39,395 nt of DNA from Oscillospiraceae bacterium (GCA_902772105.1 CACXZI010000031.1:1-39395), one strand, 5' to 3'. Positions 24,056-34,299 are shown, numbered from the stretch's first letter. Numbers and translations are program-made. The notes: generated by a model not told the origin, from the letters alone.

Positions 24056-25795
24056 ATGAGTAGATCAAAAAAAATATCATTACTGTTAACCACATTAGTA
24101 GCAACTATTTCTTTTTCGACAAATTGTTTTGCAATGGAAAAAAATAATAGCAAACAAGATTCAAATGAAAATATCACCATAAAAATTATTAACACTTTTA
24201 AAAATGAAGATGATATCAAATTACTAGAAAAAAAAAGAAATCCAGAAAAAAAAGCAATAAATATATCAAAACAAGAAGGTGAAGTAAAATCAGAAAACAT
24301 AAAAGAAAAAACTTCTAAATCTAATAATAAATTAATAAAACCAATATTAGTAGGATTTAACGACTTCGAAAATCAAGATCCAACCAATAATAATATAATA
24401 CCAAACACTCTTACTTCAAAACAAAAAAGTGAATTAAAATCAAAAATCATAGACAAAGAAACTTTTAAATCTAATAATAAATCAATAAAACCAATATTAG
24501 TAGGATTTAACAACTTCAAAAATCAAAATCCAACCAATAACAAAAATAATATAATACCAAACACTCTTGCTTCAAAACAAAAAAGTGGATTAAAATCAAA
24601 AATCATAGACAAAGAAACTTCTAAATCTAAAAATTCAAATGACAATAATAAATTAAAAAAACCAATATTTATGGAATCTAAAAACACTGCGAATCAAAAT
24701 CCAACCAATAATAGTAATAATAGTAATACAAACTCTCTTACTTCAAAACAAAAAACCATAAAAGAAGAAAATATAATAACCAAAAAATTAATATATCTCA
24801 AAAATGAATTACAAATAAAAATAAAATGTCTTGAAATTTCAAAAGAAAAACTAAACCAAGATATATTTAATAAATCAAAAGATGTTTTAAAAAATCAACT
24901 AAAAGAATTTGAAGAAACATTAAATTATATTAAAAAATCTAACAATAAATTTAACAACACAATGAATAGCGAAATAAACGAAAAAATCAAAAAAGAACTT
25001 GATAAACCTGTTAATAAAAAATTAATAGAAGAAATTTATGAGATTTTTAAAAATTTTGAAAAAACATATTCTGATTTTATGGATAAAGGTTTTGAAAAAA
25101 TAGATGTGACCGACATTAAAAATGATATTGAAGATAAATCAAATAATCCTAAAACAAATAAATTTGTTATAGAAAAAAATTATGAATTAAAAACACTAAC
25201 AAAAGAAAAATATAAAAATAATATTTTAATGGAACTTTTTACAAATCATCTAAAAAAACAATATACGAATTTTGTTAACTCATACTTACAAAGAATAAAT
25301 AAAAATAATGAAGACTATTTAAAAGATAACTTAGTAATAAAAAGAAATATTGATAAAGACACCATAGGTTCTTTGCGAAAAAAATATAATATATTTGTTT
25401 ATTTTCCACAAAGTTCTATACCTAATATAACGAATTTTTTTGGTCCAATTTGCAGAATTTTAAAATCTAACACAAAAGAAATTCTTAAAAGTGCTGCTGC
25501 TTCCACAATAAAAGAATTAAGATGGGCTAAAAGATTAAATATTCGTTTAGGTTTTAACGATAAAGAATTTCAAAAAGAATTTCAAAGTCAAGTAGACTAT
25601 ATATTAACAGAAAACGATTATGATGAAATATATAATGAATTAAATAATATATCTATTAATGACGAGTGCTATAATATATTTACAGATTTTGAAAATTCAT
25701 TAACTAAAATTAATTTTGGACAAATAAATGAACAAAATATATGTTCAAAATTAGAATCATTATCAATTAAAGATTTATATGGTAAATCACATTAA
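24056..25795 (+). CDS. Secreted family protein, one A-like domain (579 aa)
   Basis: Function unknown. The signal peptide (1-26) ends NCFA-MEK and the linear motif LLEKKRNPEK is at 56-65. A region of three units of about 50 residues (about 89-240) repeats KPILVGFN, NQNPTNN and SLTSKQK phrases; LVGF with NSQNP also occurs in the 16421 protein. A helical, probably coiled-coil stretch follows (about 245-330, heptad-like LKNELQIKIKCLEISKEKL). The C-terminal domain (375-579) matches domain A in spacing: KEKYKNNILMELF, the helix KEILKSAAASTIKEL, and EIYNELNNISINDECYNIF. The closing motif is absent and the protein ends DLYGKSH. A decayed relative lies at 33796-34299. AAAAGGAG precedes the ATG. Confidence 0.85.
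   Translation: MSRSKKISLLLTTLVATISFSTNCFAMEKNNSKQDSNENITIKIINTFKNEDDIKLLEKKRNPEKKAINISKQEGEVKSENIKEKTSKSNNKLIKPILVGFNDFENQDPTNNNIIPNTLTSKQKSELKSKIIDKETFKSNNKSIKPILVGFNNFKNQNPTNNKNNIIPNTLASKQKSGLKSKIIDKETSKSKNSNDNNKLKKPIFMESKNTANQNPTNNSNNSNTNSLTSKQKTIKEENIITKKLIYLKNELQIKIKCLEISKEKLNQDIFNKSKDVLKNQLKEFEETLNYIKKSNNKFNNTMNSEINEKIKKELDKPVNKKLIEEIYEIFKNFEKTYSDFMDKGFEKIDVTDIKNDIEDKSNNPKTNKFVIEKNYELKTLTKEKYKNNILMELFTNHLKKQYTNFVNSYLQRINKNNEDYLKDNLVIKRNIDKDTIGSLRKKYNIFVYFPQSSIPNITNFFGPICRILKSNTKEILKSAAASTIKELRWAKRLNIRLGFNDKEFQKEFQSQVDYILTENDYDEIYNELNNISINDECYNIFTDFENSLTKINFGQINEQNICSKLESLSIKDLYGKSH
24320..24770 (+). repeat. In-gene repeat, three ~150-bp units
   Basis: Three units encode the KPILVGFN / NQNPTNN / SKQK phrases of the 579-residue protein. 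The first two are very similar; the third has diverged. Confidence 0.85.
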
Positions 25796-25827
25796 ATATA
25801 TATTATAACGTAATTAAATTTTAAATT

Positions 25828-25856
25828 AACCATCTAATTTTTTAGGTGGTTTTTAT
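25828..25856 (+). terminator. Terminator of the 24056-25795 gene (ACCATCTAA type)
   Basis: ACCATCTAA pairs with TTAGGTGGT, then T5, about 35 bases after the stop. Confidence 0.85.
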
Positions 25857-26001
25857 TTATTTTAAAAAACATTAGAAATATATTATTAAATATAACTTCT
25901 TAACCAATATTAAAAATTTGAATTTTAAATTAAAGTTTATTATAAAAAACCATAAAATAATATATTTAATATTTAAAACTTTATCTATATTTTTATAAAT
26001 T

Positions 26002-26094
26002 TAGATTAAATTAAATTAATTTTAACCATCTAATTTATTAGATTAAATTAAATTAATTTTAACCATCTAATTTATTAGGTGGTTTTATTATTTT
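26002..26094 (+). repeat. Doubled terminator segment
   Basis: A 38-bp piece containing AACCATCTAATTTATTA is repeated directly. The first copy lacks the GGTGG arm; the second (26061-26094) forms the complete ACCATCTAA..TTAGGTGGT terminator. It lies between the 24056 gene's own terminator and the next promoter, so it is a leftover of another gene's end. Confidence 0.75.
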
Positions 26095-26113
26095 AAAAAA
26101 TAATAAAAAACTA

Positions 26114-26142
26114 TTGTCATATTATGGAATATATTGTAAAAT
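26114..26142 (+). promoter_or_regulatory. Promoter of the 26178-28763 gene
   Basis: -35 TTGTCA (26114-26119), 17-bp spacer, -10 TAAAAT (26137-26142). The spacer holds ATATTATGGAATAT, an imperfect palindrome. Confidence 0.83.
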
Positions 26143-26177
26143 ATAATTAAAATATTATAAATTGAGGAGAAAATTAA

Positions 26178-28763
26178 ATGACTAAATTTAAAAAAATACT
26201 ATTAAATATATCTATTCTAACAGCAATTAATATATTTTCAATTAATTGTTTTGCAATGAAAAACGAAAATAATAAAAAATTTAGCATAAGTTCAATCACA
26301 ACAAACAAAGAAAAATCTAAAAACCTTTCTAATAATGATTATGTATATAACCCTTTTTATGAGGAAATTAAAAACAAAGATGATAGAGAAAAAAATTTAG
26401 AAAAGCAAAAATTTAATGAACCTAACATAAAAAACAATGAAGAAAAATCTAAAAACCTTTCTAATAATGATTATATATATAACCCTTTTTATAATGAAAA
26501 TTCTTTAAATAGTGAAAATTTTTTAAATAAAAAAAGAAATCTAGAAAACACAACAAATGAAAAACCAACTACAAAAAACAACGAAAATAAAGTTGAAACC
26601 AAAGAAAGAAAAAATGAAGAAAAAAAAGAACCAAACAACATTATTAATAACCAAATTAAAGAAAATTCAATGAAAGAAAATTTTGAAAACAATAAAAAAG
26701 AATCATATGACGAATTAAATGGTGACTACCTTATACAAAATATAAAAAAAAAGGAAGAAAATTTAAAAAACGTCATAGATAATATAAAAAATCAAAAAAA
26801 TAATTTATTTATTTTCTTTAAACATTATTTTAATACAAACATTGCAAAAAAAATACAACCAACCAAAATGCAAATATGTCGAGAAATTTTATCTTATTTA
26901 ATAGACAAAAAAATGGCTATAAAACAAAATTGGAATAGTTATTTAAATAAACATTTATTAAAGGATTTGTTTAAAAAATATGCAGACAAAAACAGTTTTA
27001 TCATAGGATTTTATGTTTCTTTAAAAGACAATTTTATATTACCAATATTTGATGGCTCAAAAGAAGAAAATGCACAAAATATATTAGAAACATTTACTAA
27101 AATTTTTGAAGACTCAAAGGCAAAAATTATAAAAACCTGTTCAACTGATGAAGATACAATTAATTTAATGGAAAACGAATTTTCAGAAGTTATAAATGAA
27201 ATTTTTGATTTTTTTGAAGAAAACATGCTTACTCCTTTTGATGATTGGTGGGAAGGTGATAATAATTATAGTAAATTTAAAACAGATATATTTGAAAAAA
27301 TAAAAAAGATAAAAGAAAATTTAAAAAAAGATCAAATCAATCTAAAAGACGGAATTAAAGAAATCCATAACCATATATCAAATTTTCTAAATGAAGGCAA
27401 AGAAAATATAGATAATTTAAAAAGAGAAATAGAACCTGATGACGCATTATACTTAGAAAATCTTAATAAAAAAATGCTAAATATTTTCACATATAAAGAT
27501 GAATTAGAAGAATTAAAAAAAGGATTTAATAACATAAAAAATGAGTATAAAGATTTTATTACTGGATATTCTAAAAATAATTTAGATGACGAAAATAAGA
27601 AAATTTTTGATAGAACATTAAATTCCTTAACATTAAAAGAATTACAAGAAGTAATAAACAATAGTTATATCAATATAGATGTGCGCCATATTGATAGTAA
27701 TTCAGAAAATATAAATTATATTGATAAGATATCCCCTGTAAAATTTGTTTTTAATTCTGAATTAGATATGCTACCAGAAAACGATAATTATTTAATTAGA
27801 GAAATTTATGATAATGAATTAAAAATTATTAAAAAAATACTTAATGAAAATTCATGCAATAAAACCTATATTCTTGATGTTCCTAACATAGATACAGACA
27901 AAACAAATAAAACCTCTAATTTTAGTTTTAATCTTTTAAAACCTCAAGATACCTATCTTGTTCTATTTTTTCTTGGTAAAGCAGCGTGGCCTTTTAAAGA
28001 TATAATAGATCTTTACATTACTCCTGAATTAGAAAAAGAAATTCCAAAATGCTATGCTACCAATTTATTAGATACATATAAAAAAATAATAAAAGACAAA
28101 AAAATAGATATAAAAACATTAGATATAGATAAATTTTTAGAAGAAGCGAAAAATTATCCATTAAATGAATATTCTAATAAAATAATTTCCAATAACACAT
28201 ATGATATCAAAACAGATGAAGAAAAAATTTTTGATGAAAAACTACATAATAAATTAGAAGAGAAATATAGTAGCAAAAATAAAAATACCATAAGATGTAC
28301 AAAAAATAATTTTATTTGTGCATATGTTGGTTTCCAAATAGATTTTATGATGGAAACATTTGCAAAAAATTTGAAAAACAGATATTCTAAATTAATTGAA
28401 GAATCTTTAACAATTCCTGGAATATACTATAGTGAAGGAGATTATAAAATAACAGAATCTGACAAAGGCATAGCAAATTTATTAGGGGAAACACCACAAG
28501 AAAATTATATATTTAATTATAAACTGCTACTTAAAAATAATCTATTTATAATCAAAGACTATATTGAAAAAGTTTTTAAAAATGATTTAATCAAAAATAT
28601 AATATTGGAAAGAGCTGTGGAAGACACAACAAAAGAATTAAAAGAAATGCCTGAATTAGAATTTAGTGTTAAATTTAAAGACCATTTTGAAAAAAATAAA
28701 GAAAATATAGAAAAATATATATACCAAAAAAATAATTTTAAATATTTCTATAAACGATTATAA
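26178..28763 (+). CDS. Secreted family protein, modules B and A, truncated 3' end (861 aa)
   Basis: Function unknown. The signal peptide (1-26) ends NCFA-MKN and the linear motif FLNKKRNLEN is at 115-124. Before it, SKNLSNNDYVYNPFY is repeated twice (about 47-105). A highly charged stretch leads into a helical region with EILSYLIDKKM (about 233) and GFYVSLKDN, similar to the 36554 protein and more weakly to the 5481 protein (module B). A long helical middle contains DDWWEGDNNY. The last part (705-861) matches the first half of domain A, including NIILERAVEDTTKEL, then stops early at KYFYKRL. The missing half of domain A survives as broken sequence just downstream (28764-29298), so this gene has been shortened by a local duplication with deletion. 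Confidence 0.83.
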   Translation: MTKFKKILLNISILTAINIFSINCFAMKNENNKKFSISSITTNKEKSKNLSNNDYVYNPFYEEIKNKDDREKNLEKQKFNEPNIKNNEEKSKNLSNNDYIYNPFYNENSLNSENFLNKKRNLENTTNEKPTTKNNENKVETKERKNEEKKEPNNIINNQIKENSMKENFENNKKESYDELNGDYLIQNIKKKEENLKNVIDNIKNQKNNLFIFFKHYFNTNIAKKIQPTKMQICREILSYLIDKKMAIKQNWNSYLNKHLLKDLFKKYADKNSFIIGFYVSLKDNFILPIFDGSKEENAQNILETFTKIFEDSKAKIIKTCSTDEDTINLMENEFSEVINEIFDFFEENMLTPFDDWWEGDNNYSKFKTDIFEKIKKIKENLKKDQINLKDGIKEIHNHISNFLNEGKENIDNLKREIEPDDALYLENLNKKMLNIFTYKDELEELKKGFNNIKNEYKDFITGYSKNNLDDENKKIFDRTLNSLTLKELQEVINNSYINIDVRHIDSNSENINYIDKISPVKFVFNSELDMLPENDNYLIREIYDNELKIIKKILNENSCNKTYILDVPNIDTDKTNKTSNFSFNLLKPQDTYLVLFFLGKAAWPFKDIIDLYITPELEKEIPKCYATNLLDTYKKIIKDKKIDIKTLDIDKFLEEAKNYPLNEYSNKIISNNTYDIKTDEEKIFDEKLHNKLEEKYSSKNKNTIRCTKNNFICAYVGFQIDFMMETFAKNLKNRYSKLIEESLTIPGIYYSEGDYKITESDKGIANLLGETPQENYIFNYKLLLKNNLFIIKDYIEKVFKNDLIKNIILERAVEDTTKELKEMPELEFSVKFKDHFEKNKENIEKYIYQKNNFKYFYKRL

Positions 28764-29075
28764 TAAAAGATATTGAAAAAAATTGATTTTTCTAAAAATA
28801 ACACTTTAAAGACCATTTTGAAAAAAATAAAGAAAATATAGAAAAATATATATACCAAAAAAATATATCAGATGATAAGAAAAATAATTATCGTAATAAT
28901 TTAAAAGATCTTATTAACGCCACAAAAAAGAAAAATCTTAATATTGATTATTTAAAAAACTGGATGGAAATATATAAATGTTATATTCTTTTTAATATTG
29001 AAAAATTTTAAATATATTGAAAAATTTTAAATATATTTCTATAAACGATTATAATAAAAGATATTGAAAAAAATC
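28676..29075 (+). repeat. Unequal duplication at the 3' end of the 26178 gene
   Basis: The segment coding for DHFEKNKENIEKYIYQKN occurs at about 28680-28735 and again at about 28811-28865. The sequence containing TTCTATAAACGATTATAATA likewise occurs near 28746 and near 29037. In the second copy the two are separated by about 170 bases that still encode domain A sequence. In the first copy those bases are missing, which creates the early stop of the 861-residue protein. Confidence 0.85.
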
Positions 29076-29298
29076 ACAAAACAAATATTTATAAATATTA
29101 TATGTCTAGTTCAAAACGAATTAAACCAACATCTTGCAAAAAGCATATTTATCATAAGTGTTGATCCACAAAAATATACAAATATTAAATAATATAAATA
29201 ACACTAAATATAAACTAACTATATACTTTAACAATAATAAAATAAAATTATGACGACGTAGAAAAATATAAAAAACGATTAAAATCTTGAAATAAAAT
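28764..29298 (+). pseudogene. Detached, decayed C-terminus of the 26178 gene
   Basis: One frame reads DHFEKNKENIEKYIYQKNIS and continues NLKDLINATKKKNLNIDYLKNWMEIY, which corresponds to the domain A third motif (ELxxI..DxCxxYFxN). It stops at about 29011. After frame changes, LAKSIFIISVDPQKY and then LTIYFNNN / NYDDVEKYKKRLKS (ending at a stop near 29298) match the strand segment and closing motif of other members. These are the parts absent from the 26178 protein. Several stops and shifts make it non-coding now. Confidence 0.8.
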
Positions 29299-29365
29299 AA
29301 ACTAACAACTAATCAAAATATTATATATATCAACAAATAAATATTTAAATTTTACAAAAAGTTTT

Positions 29366-29632
29366 TCAAAAAAAAGAAAACACAAATTCCCTTCTCAAGA
29401 AAAAGATAATTCTAATGTTAAGAAATAAAAAAATGATGATAAAAATTCTTTTACATTTAAAATGCCTAAAAACATTCATAAACATGAAAATTTAGAAGAA
29501 AATATACAACCAGCATATTTAAGCACCTGCATCAAATCAAACAGTAAATAATAGTGACAATATCATTATTAATAATAACAATAATAATGATATTGTTAAT
29601 AATTATATGTCTACAAAAAATAAAAACAAATT
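29366..29632 (+). pseudogene. Decayed copy of the 171-aa small family protein
   Basis: Bases match the 35593-36108 gene from its RKHNFPSQEKD region to NNYMSTKN. An in-frame stop follows NVKK, and a two-base loss after AYL shifts the frame; the Asn repeat region is shortened. Its start and signal peptide are gone. The same terminator type follows (29634-29671), and the sequence beyond it (about 29690-29790) resembles 36170-36290, so a whole gene-plus-flank segment was duplicated. Confidence 0.88.
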
Positions 29633-29633
29633 T

Positions 29634-29671
29634 AAAATAAGTGCCTATTAAATGTGGGTGCTTATTTTTTA
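29634..29671 (+). terminator. Terminator after the decayed small-protein copy (AAGTGCCTA type)
   Basis: AAATAAGTGCCTA pairs with TGGGTGCTTATTT and runs into T6. It is nearly identical to the hairpins after the 34646 and 35593 genes. Confidence 0.8.
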
Positions 29672-30600
29672 TAAATACCGTTCATATAAATAATACTTGC
29701 CATCAAAACTATATATAATTCCACTTTAGCTCATAAAAAAATAAACAACAATTTTAATAAACACTGGACCAATTTTAAAAAAAAGATTAATAGTAAACAA
29801 TATAAAAAATTTAAAATTAAATAAAATAAATCAGATGAAAATAAACAAAATACAATAGTTTAGATAAAAGAAAAATAATAAAAATTAATGATAAAAAATA
29901 TTCAAAACTTTTAGAAAGCTTTTTAAAAAAATAAAATTCAAAAAACAAAAAATTAAAAAAATTTAACAATTTAATTAACCTAAAATTATATCATAATTTT
30001 AAAAATATCTATAACATTAAATAAATATAAAATTAAACACCTAAAATTTTACTTTTGCTCTTTTATGAAACTAAAAAATAATAAATTAAATAACATTTCA
30101 TTAATATAAAAAATTGCTAAACAGTAATAAATAATTCTTCTTTTGTTTCTATAGCTACTTCATAAAAAATAATTTTTATAAACCATAATTAATATATTTG
30201 ATATTAAAAGTTTATTTTAACATCCAATTTTTTTTATTAAAAAAATCCTAATTTTTTATAGATCAAAACAATAAAATATTTATCTATAATATATAATTTT
30301 AATATTTAAGATTTTATTTAAATTTACTAAATGTTTTTTATATTAAAATTACCTAAACAAAAAATAATATAAATATAAAACTTTTAACAAAAATCAAATT
30401 TAATTCTAAACACCTAAAATTTTCTTAAAACTAATATAATAAACCGGTTTTCATTTATTTTTTTTAACTTGTTCCTATAGATAAAAATATATAAATTAAA
30501 TAAAAAATAATTTTTATAAATTTAATTTAAAATAAATATTAATTCTATCTTAATTTACCAAATATTTTATACCATAAAGAATAAACATTAAAATAAAATC
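29672..30600. other. Non-coding, AT-rich; remnants of family 3' ends
   Basis: No gene seen. About 29690-29790 matches 36170-36290, including ATATATAATTCCACTTTAGC. About 30120-30190 matches 35343-35413, sharing GTAATAAAT, TTCTTCTTT and AATAATTTTTATAAACCA. The last of these echoes the end of the 30698 gene (coding KIIFKNHNF). The rest is unassigned low-complexity DNA. Confidence 0.6.
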
Positions 30601-30633
30601 ATTTTTTATGTCTATAAAAATAGCCAAACACTA

Positions 30634-30662
30634 TTGTCATATTCTGGAATATATTGTAAAAT
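30634..30662 (+). promoter_or_regulatory. Promoter of the 30698-33526 gene
   Basis: -35 TTGTCA (30634-30639), 17-bp spacer, -10 TAAAAT (30657-30662). ATATTCTGGAATAT (30639-30652) is a perfect dyad (6+2+6) overlapping the -35 and spacer. Confidence 0.85.
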
Positions 30663-30697
30663 ATAGTTAAAATATTATAAATTAAGGAGAAAATCAA

Positions 30698-33526
30698 ATG
30701 ACTAACTTTAAAAAAATATTATTAAGTATATCTATTCTAACAGCAATTAATATATTTTCAATTAATTGTTTTGCTATGAAAAATAACAATCATTATAAAA
30801 AATCTTTCAATATGTTAAATAAAAAAAGAAAAGAAGAAGAAAATACTCAAAATTCACATAATGAAAAAATAAGCCTTAAATTTAAAAAGCCTTATTCTTT
30901 TGACATGAAAAATTTAAACAATAGTTATTCTAATAATATATCAGTTCCGGAAAAATTAAATTTAAATTATATGCAGCCTAATTTAAATAGTAGTTATTTT
31001 AATAACATAATAAATGCAAAATCGTCTGCTTTTGGCATAAAAAATTTAAATAATATTTATCCGAATTATATTAATCCTAATAATATAACATTTAATACAT
31101 TAACAAAAAATTCAAATAATGAACTAAAACCAGAAGATGAAAATAATTTAGAAAAAACAATTCCTGGAAAATTAAATTTAAATTGTATGCAACCTAATTT
31201 AAATAATAATTCAAATGAAATTATAAATACAAAATCTTATGCTTTTGGCATAAAAAATTTAAATAATAGTTATTTCAATAATATTAACCCTAATAATATA
31301 ACATTTAATACATTAACAAACAATTCAAATAATGAACTAAAACCAAAAGATGAAAATAATTTAGAAACAATTCCGGAAAAATTAAATTTAAATAATAATT
31401 CAAATGAAATTATAAATACAAAATCTTATTCTTTTGGCATGAAAAATTTAAATAATATTTATCCGAATTATATTAACCCTAATAATATAACATTTAATAC
31501 ATTAACAAATAATTCAAATAATGAACTAAAACCAAAAGATGAAAATAATTTAGAAATAAATCCGGAAAAATTAAATTTAAATAATAATTCAAATGAAATT
31601 ATAAATACAAAATCTTATGCTTTTAGCATAAAAAATTTAAATAATATTTATTCTAATAATATTAACCCTAATAATATATCATTTAATACATTAACAAATA
31701 ATTCAAATAGTGGGCTAACATTAAAAAATTTAGAAAAAACAATTCCTGGAAAATTAAATTTAAATAATAATTCAAATGAAATTATTAATACTACCATAAA
31801 AAACTTAGCCGAAAACAAAGAAGAATTAAATTTAAACTATCCTTTAAATGCCAACAAATTTTTAGTAGAAAAATGTAAAAAACATATCATTTACGACATT
31901 CTAAAATCATATTTATCTGCAGAAATAACAGAATATATTGAACAATATAACATAAATTATAGCAAAAATTTTGCTTTAGAAAACAAAGACGACATTTCAA
32001 ACAAAATTAATTTTACAATATCAATAAAACACAATCAAAACCTATTAAACCTAAATAATCTTAAATTAAACCCAATTGAATTATCAATTAAATTCTTTCC
32101 AGATATGAAAAAAACTCCCAGCAGCGAAGATAAATATTTTGTGAATCTTTTAACACATATTACATCCAATTTAAAAATATTTTTAAGAAATGCTATCTAC
32201 AAAACAAAACAAAAAATTCATAAACTAACAGAATATGAAATTAATGAAATAATCCTAAAAAATCATAATAATTTAAATAGACCTACTTCAAATATATCTA
32301 AAATATATCTTGAAGAAATACTTAGAGAACTTAAAAATTTTGATGAAAAAAACCCTTATTATGAATCTTTAACAAATTTAAATATAATAAATTATGTAAA
32401 ACTATTAATGTTTTTAAAAGACGAAAACAATAATTTTTTGAAAATTTTTGAAACATCATTAAACGGTTATGAACTAACAAATAAACAAGAAATCACAAAA
32501 GCCATAACCACAAAAATAATACTACCGAATAAAAAAAGAACCATAAAACTTAATGATTACGACTTTATATCAAATATTGAACAAAAAAATATAATAAAAA
32601 ATTCACCTAATATTCAAAATAATTTAAATCCTGAAGAAATTTATGAAAACAACATTTTTTTTAACAACAACAATAATAATAACGAAATGGAAATAGATGA
32701 AAATGATAAAAATTTATTTTTTAATAAATTTTTAACCCCAGAGCAATTTTTAAAAGAAGAATATAAAAAACGTGTTGTTTTTGCACTTTTAAAATTATAT
32801 ATAAAAGAAGAATGTGATAATTTTATTACGGATTATGTTAATAAATCTAATTTAGAAAATAAAGAAAGTATATTAAACGATATTAACTGTAGCGTTGTAG
32901 TAAACTATAATCCCACAAATTTAAAAGCAGACAACTATCAAATAAGACCAAATAAATTTTCAATTAAATTACCTCCAAAAATTAGAATGATTTTTAAAGA
33001 TAAAAAATTTGTAGATCTTTTAATAGATATGATTTCTAATTATAGAGTGTTTTTTAGCAAAGCCACTATTAAAACAATTAAACAACTAACCAAATTGAAT
33101 AGGTCTACATTTGAGGAACTTTTCAAAGAAAGAGGCGTTTTGCAATGCTGTAACAAATTAGTTTCTTCTATTTCAAATAACCAAAATTTCGATAATTCAA
33201 AAATTTTAAATGAATTATATTACATAAATAAAAACGACCCTTTTTTTAAATATTTAAAAAATTTAAGCCGGTTATTTTTTGAAGCAGAAATAATGGCCCC
33301 CGATAAAAACGCAAAAACACAAGCAACATCAATGTATCTATATGTTTACAAAAAAATCCCTGAAACAACAATTCATGGCCTTTCCTTGTTTTCTGATGAC
33401 TCAATTAACGTAGATACAATTGATGGCATAGAAATTCCAGAAGAAAAAAGAAAAATAATTTTTAAAAACCATAACTTTTTAGAAGAGCTAAATAAAATTA
33501 AATTTAATTCAAAACATAAATATTAA
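30698..33526 (+). CDS. Secreted family protein, repeat-rich, two A domains (942 aa)
   Basis: Function unknown; the longest member. The signal peptide (1-26) ends NCFA-MKN. The linear motif MLNKKRKEEEN comes early (39-49). Residues of about 85-370 are four to five tandem units of 61-72 residues, each containing KLNLN, SYAFGIKNLNN, NINPNNITFNTL and NNSNNELKPKDENNLE. Domain A copy 1 begins at KFLVEKCKK (about 387). Its third motif is degenerate (FDEKNPYYESLTNL), and it has TSLNGYEL and a closing IKLNDYDF. Copy 2 begins at QFLKEEYKKRV (about 684), with NYRVFFSKATIKT, NDPFFKYLKNL, TTIHGLSL and the closing IIFKNHNFLEEL. In both copies the Cys of DLCY is lost. AAGGAG precedes the ATG. A terminator follows at 33698-33730. 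Confidence 0.87.
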   Translation: MTNFKKILLSISILTAINIFSINCFAMKNNNHYKKSFNMLNKKRKEEENTQNSHNEKISLKFKKPYSFDMKNLNNSYSNNISVPEKLNLNYMQPNLNSSYFNNIINAKSSAFGIKNLNNIYPNYINPNNITFNTLTKNSNNELKPEDENNLEKTIPGKLNLNCMQPNLNNNSNEIINTKSYAFGIKNLNNSYFNNINPNNITFNTLTNNSNNELKPKDENNLETIPEKLNLNNNSNEIINTKSYSFGMKNLNNIYPNYINPNNITFNTLTNNSNNELKPKDENNLEINPEKLNLNNNSNEIINTKSYAFSIKNLNNIYSNNINPNNISFNTLTNNSNSGLTLKNLEKTIPGKLNLNNNSNEIINTTIKNLAENKEELNLNYPLNANKFLVEKCKKHIIYDILKSYLSAEITEYIEQYNINYSKNFALENKDDISNKINFTISIKHNQNLLNLNNLKLNPIELSIKFFPDMKKTPSSEDKYFVNLLTHITSNLKIFLRNAIYKTKQKIHKLTEYEINEIILKNHNNLNRPTSNISKIYLEEILRELKNFDEKNPYYESLTNLNIINYVKLLMFLKDENNNFLKIFETSLNGYELTNKQEITKAITTKIILPNKKRTIKLNDYDFISNIEQKNIIKNSPNIQNNLNPEEIYENNIFFNNNNNNNEMEIDENDKNLFFNKFLTPEQFLKEEYKKRVVFALLKLYIKEECDNFITDYVNKSNLENKESILNDINCSVVVNYNPTNLKADNYQIRPNKFSIKLPPKIRMIFKDKKFVDLLIDMISNYRVFFSKATIKTIKQLTKLNRSTFEELFKERGVLQCCNKLVSSISNNQNFDNSKILNELYYINKNDPFFKYLKNLSRLFFEAEIMAPDKNAKTQATSMYLYVYKKIPETTIHGLSLFSDDSINVDTIDGIEIPEEKRKIIFKNHNFLEELNKIKFNSKHKY
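30946..31806 (+). repeat. Large in-gene tandem repeat (4.5 units of ~183-216 bp)
   Basis: Units beginning at KLNLN codons are nearly identical over long stretches. Later units lack the MQPN-coding part and are shorter, which indicates expansion plus internal deletion. Copy number is a natural candidate for strain variation. Confidence 0.9.
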
Positions 33527-33698
33527 ATTTTAAAACAAATATATAAATTTCATAAATTAATCTTCTTTAGTTTTTGCTAACTAATTTTTTATATAAATAA
33601 TAACATAAAATTCTATAAAAAATAATTTTTAAAAACCATAACTTTTTAAAAGAGTTAAATAAAATTAAATTTAATTCAAAACCTAAATATTAAATTTT
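33454..33698 (+). repeat. Duplicated 3' end of the 30698 gene
   Basis: The last roughly 80 bp of the gene (coding KIIFKNHNFLEELNKIKFNS onward) occur again at about 33619-33698, mutated to non-coding. The terminator lies after the second copy, so the gene's original end was probably there. Confidence 0.85.
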
Positions 33699-33730
33699 AA
33701 GCATCTATTTTATTAGATGCTTTTTTTTAT
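33698..33730 (+). terminator. Terminator of the 30698-33526 gene
   Basis: AAGCATCTA pairs perfectly with TAGATGCTT around a five-base loop, followed by a long T run. Confidence 0.9.
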
Positions 33731-33795
33731 AAATAGTTCTTTTTGATGAGTATTATGTAATATGATAATATATTTAAAATAAGAAGAATTATGAT

Positions 33796-34299
33796 ATGAA
33801 TAAATCCAAAAATATCATTAATAATCAACTTAGCAAAATTTATTAATATTTCAACCAACTGCTTTACAACAAAAAATGATAGTAGATTAATAATAAATCA
33901 ATAGAACCAATATTAATAATATCGTCAATAGCAATCCGTCTAATAATAACAACAAAATAAAATTTCTAAAAAAAATTTAGAAAGAGAAACAAAAAATATA
34001 GAAAAAAAGAAAAGTTATTAAATTAAAAAAAATTAAATATATTAACCTTTTTAGCATAAATTTGAAAAATAAGTTATTAATGATTTAAACAAATATAACA
34101 ACAAAAACACATAAAAAAGTCATAGCATTAATGTTTTTTACTAGATAAAATTGAGAATTTAATTAAAAAAACAAACCATAAATTAAAAGAAGAAGATATA
34201 AAAAATGCATATAATAATTTGAATAATATAAATTGTAATAATTTAATGAATATTTTTAATTTGTTTTATTCAAATAATTTAAAAATTAAAAAAACATAA
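33796..34299 (+). pseudogene. Decayed relative of the 579-aa family protein
   Basis: A possible ATG (33796) follows AAGAAGAA. One frame shows LAKFINISTNCFTTKN, a mutated signal peptide, after a frameshift. NKSIEPILI follows (compare NNKSIKPILVGFN in the 24056 protein). Near the end, LLDKIENLIKKTNHKLKEED and AYNNLNNINCNNLMNIFNLF correspond to the EIYNELNNISINDECYNIF region of that protein. The middle is largely deleted and stops are frequent. Confidence 0.8.
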
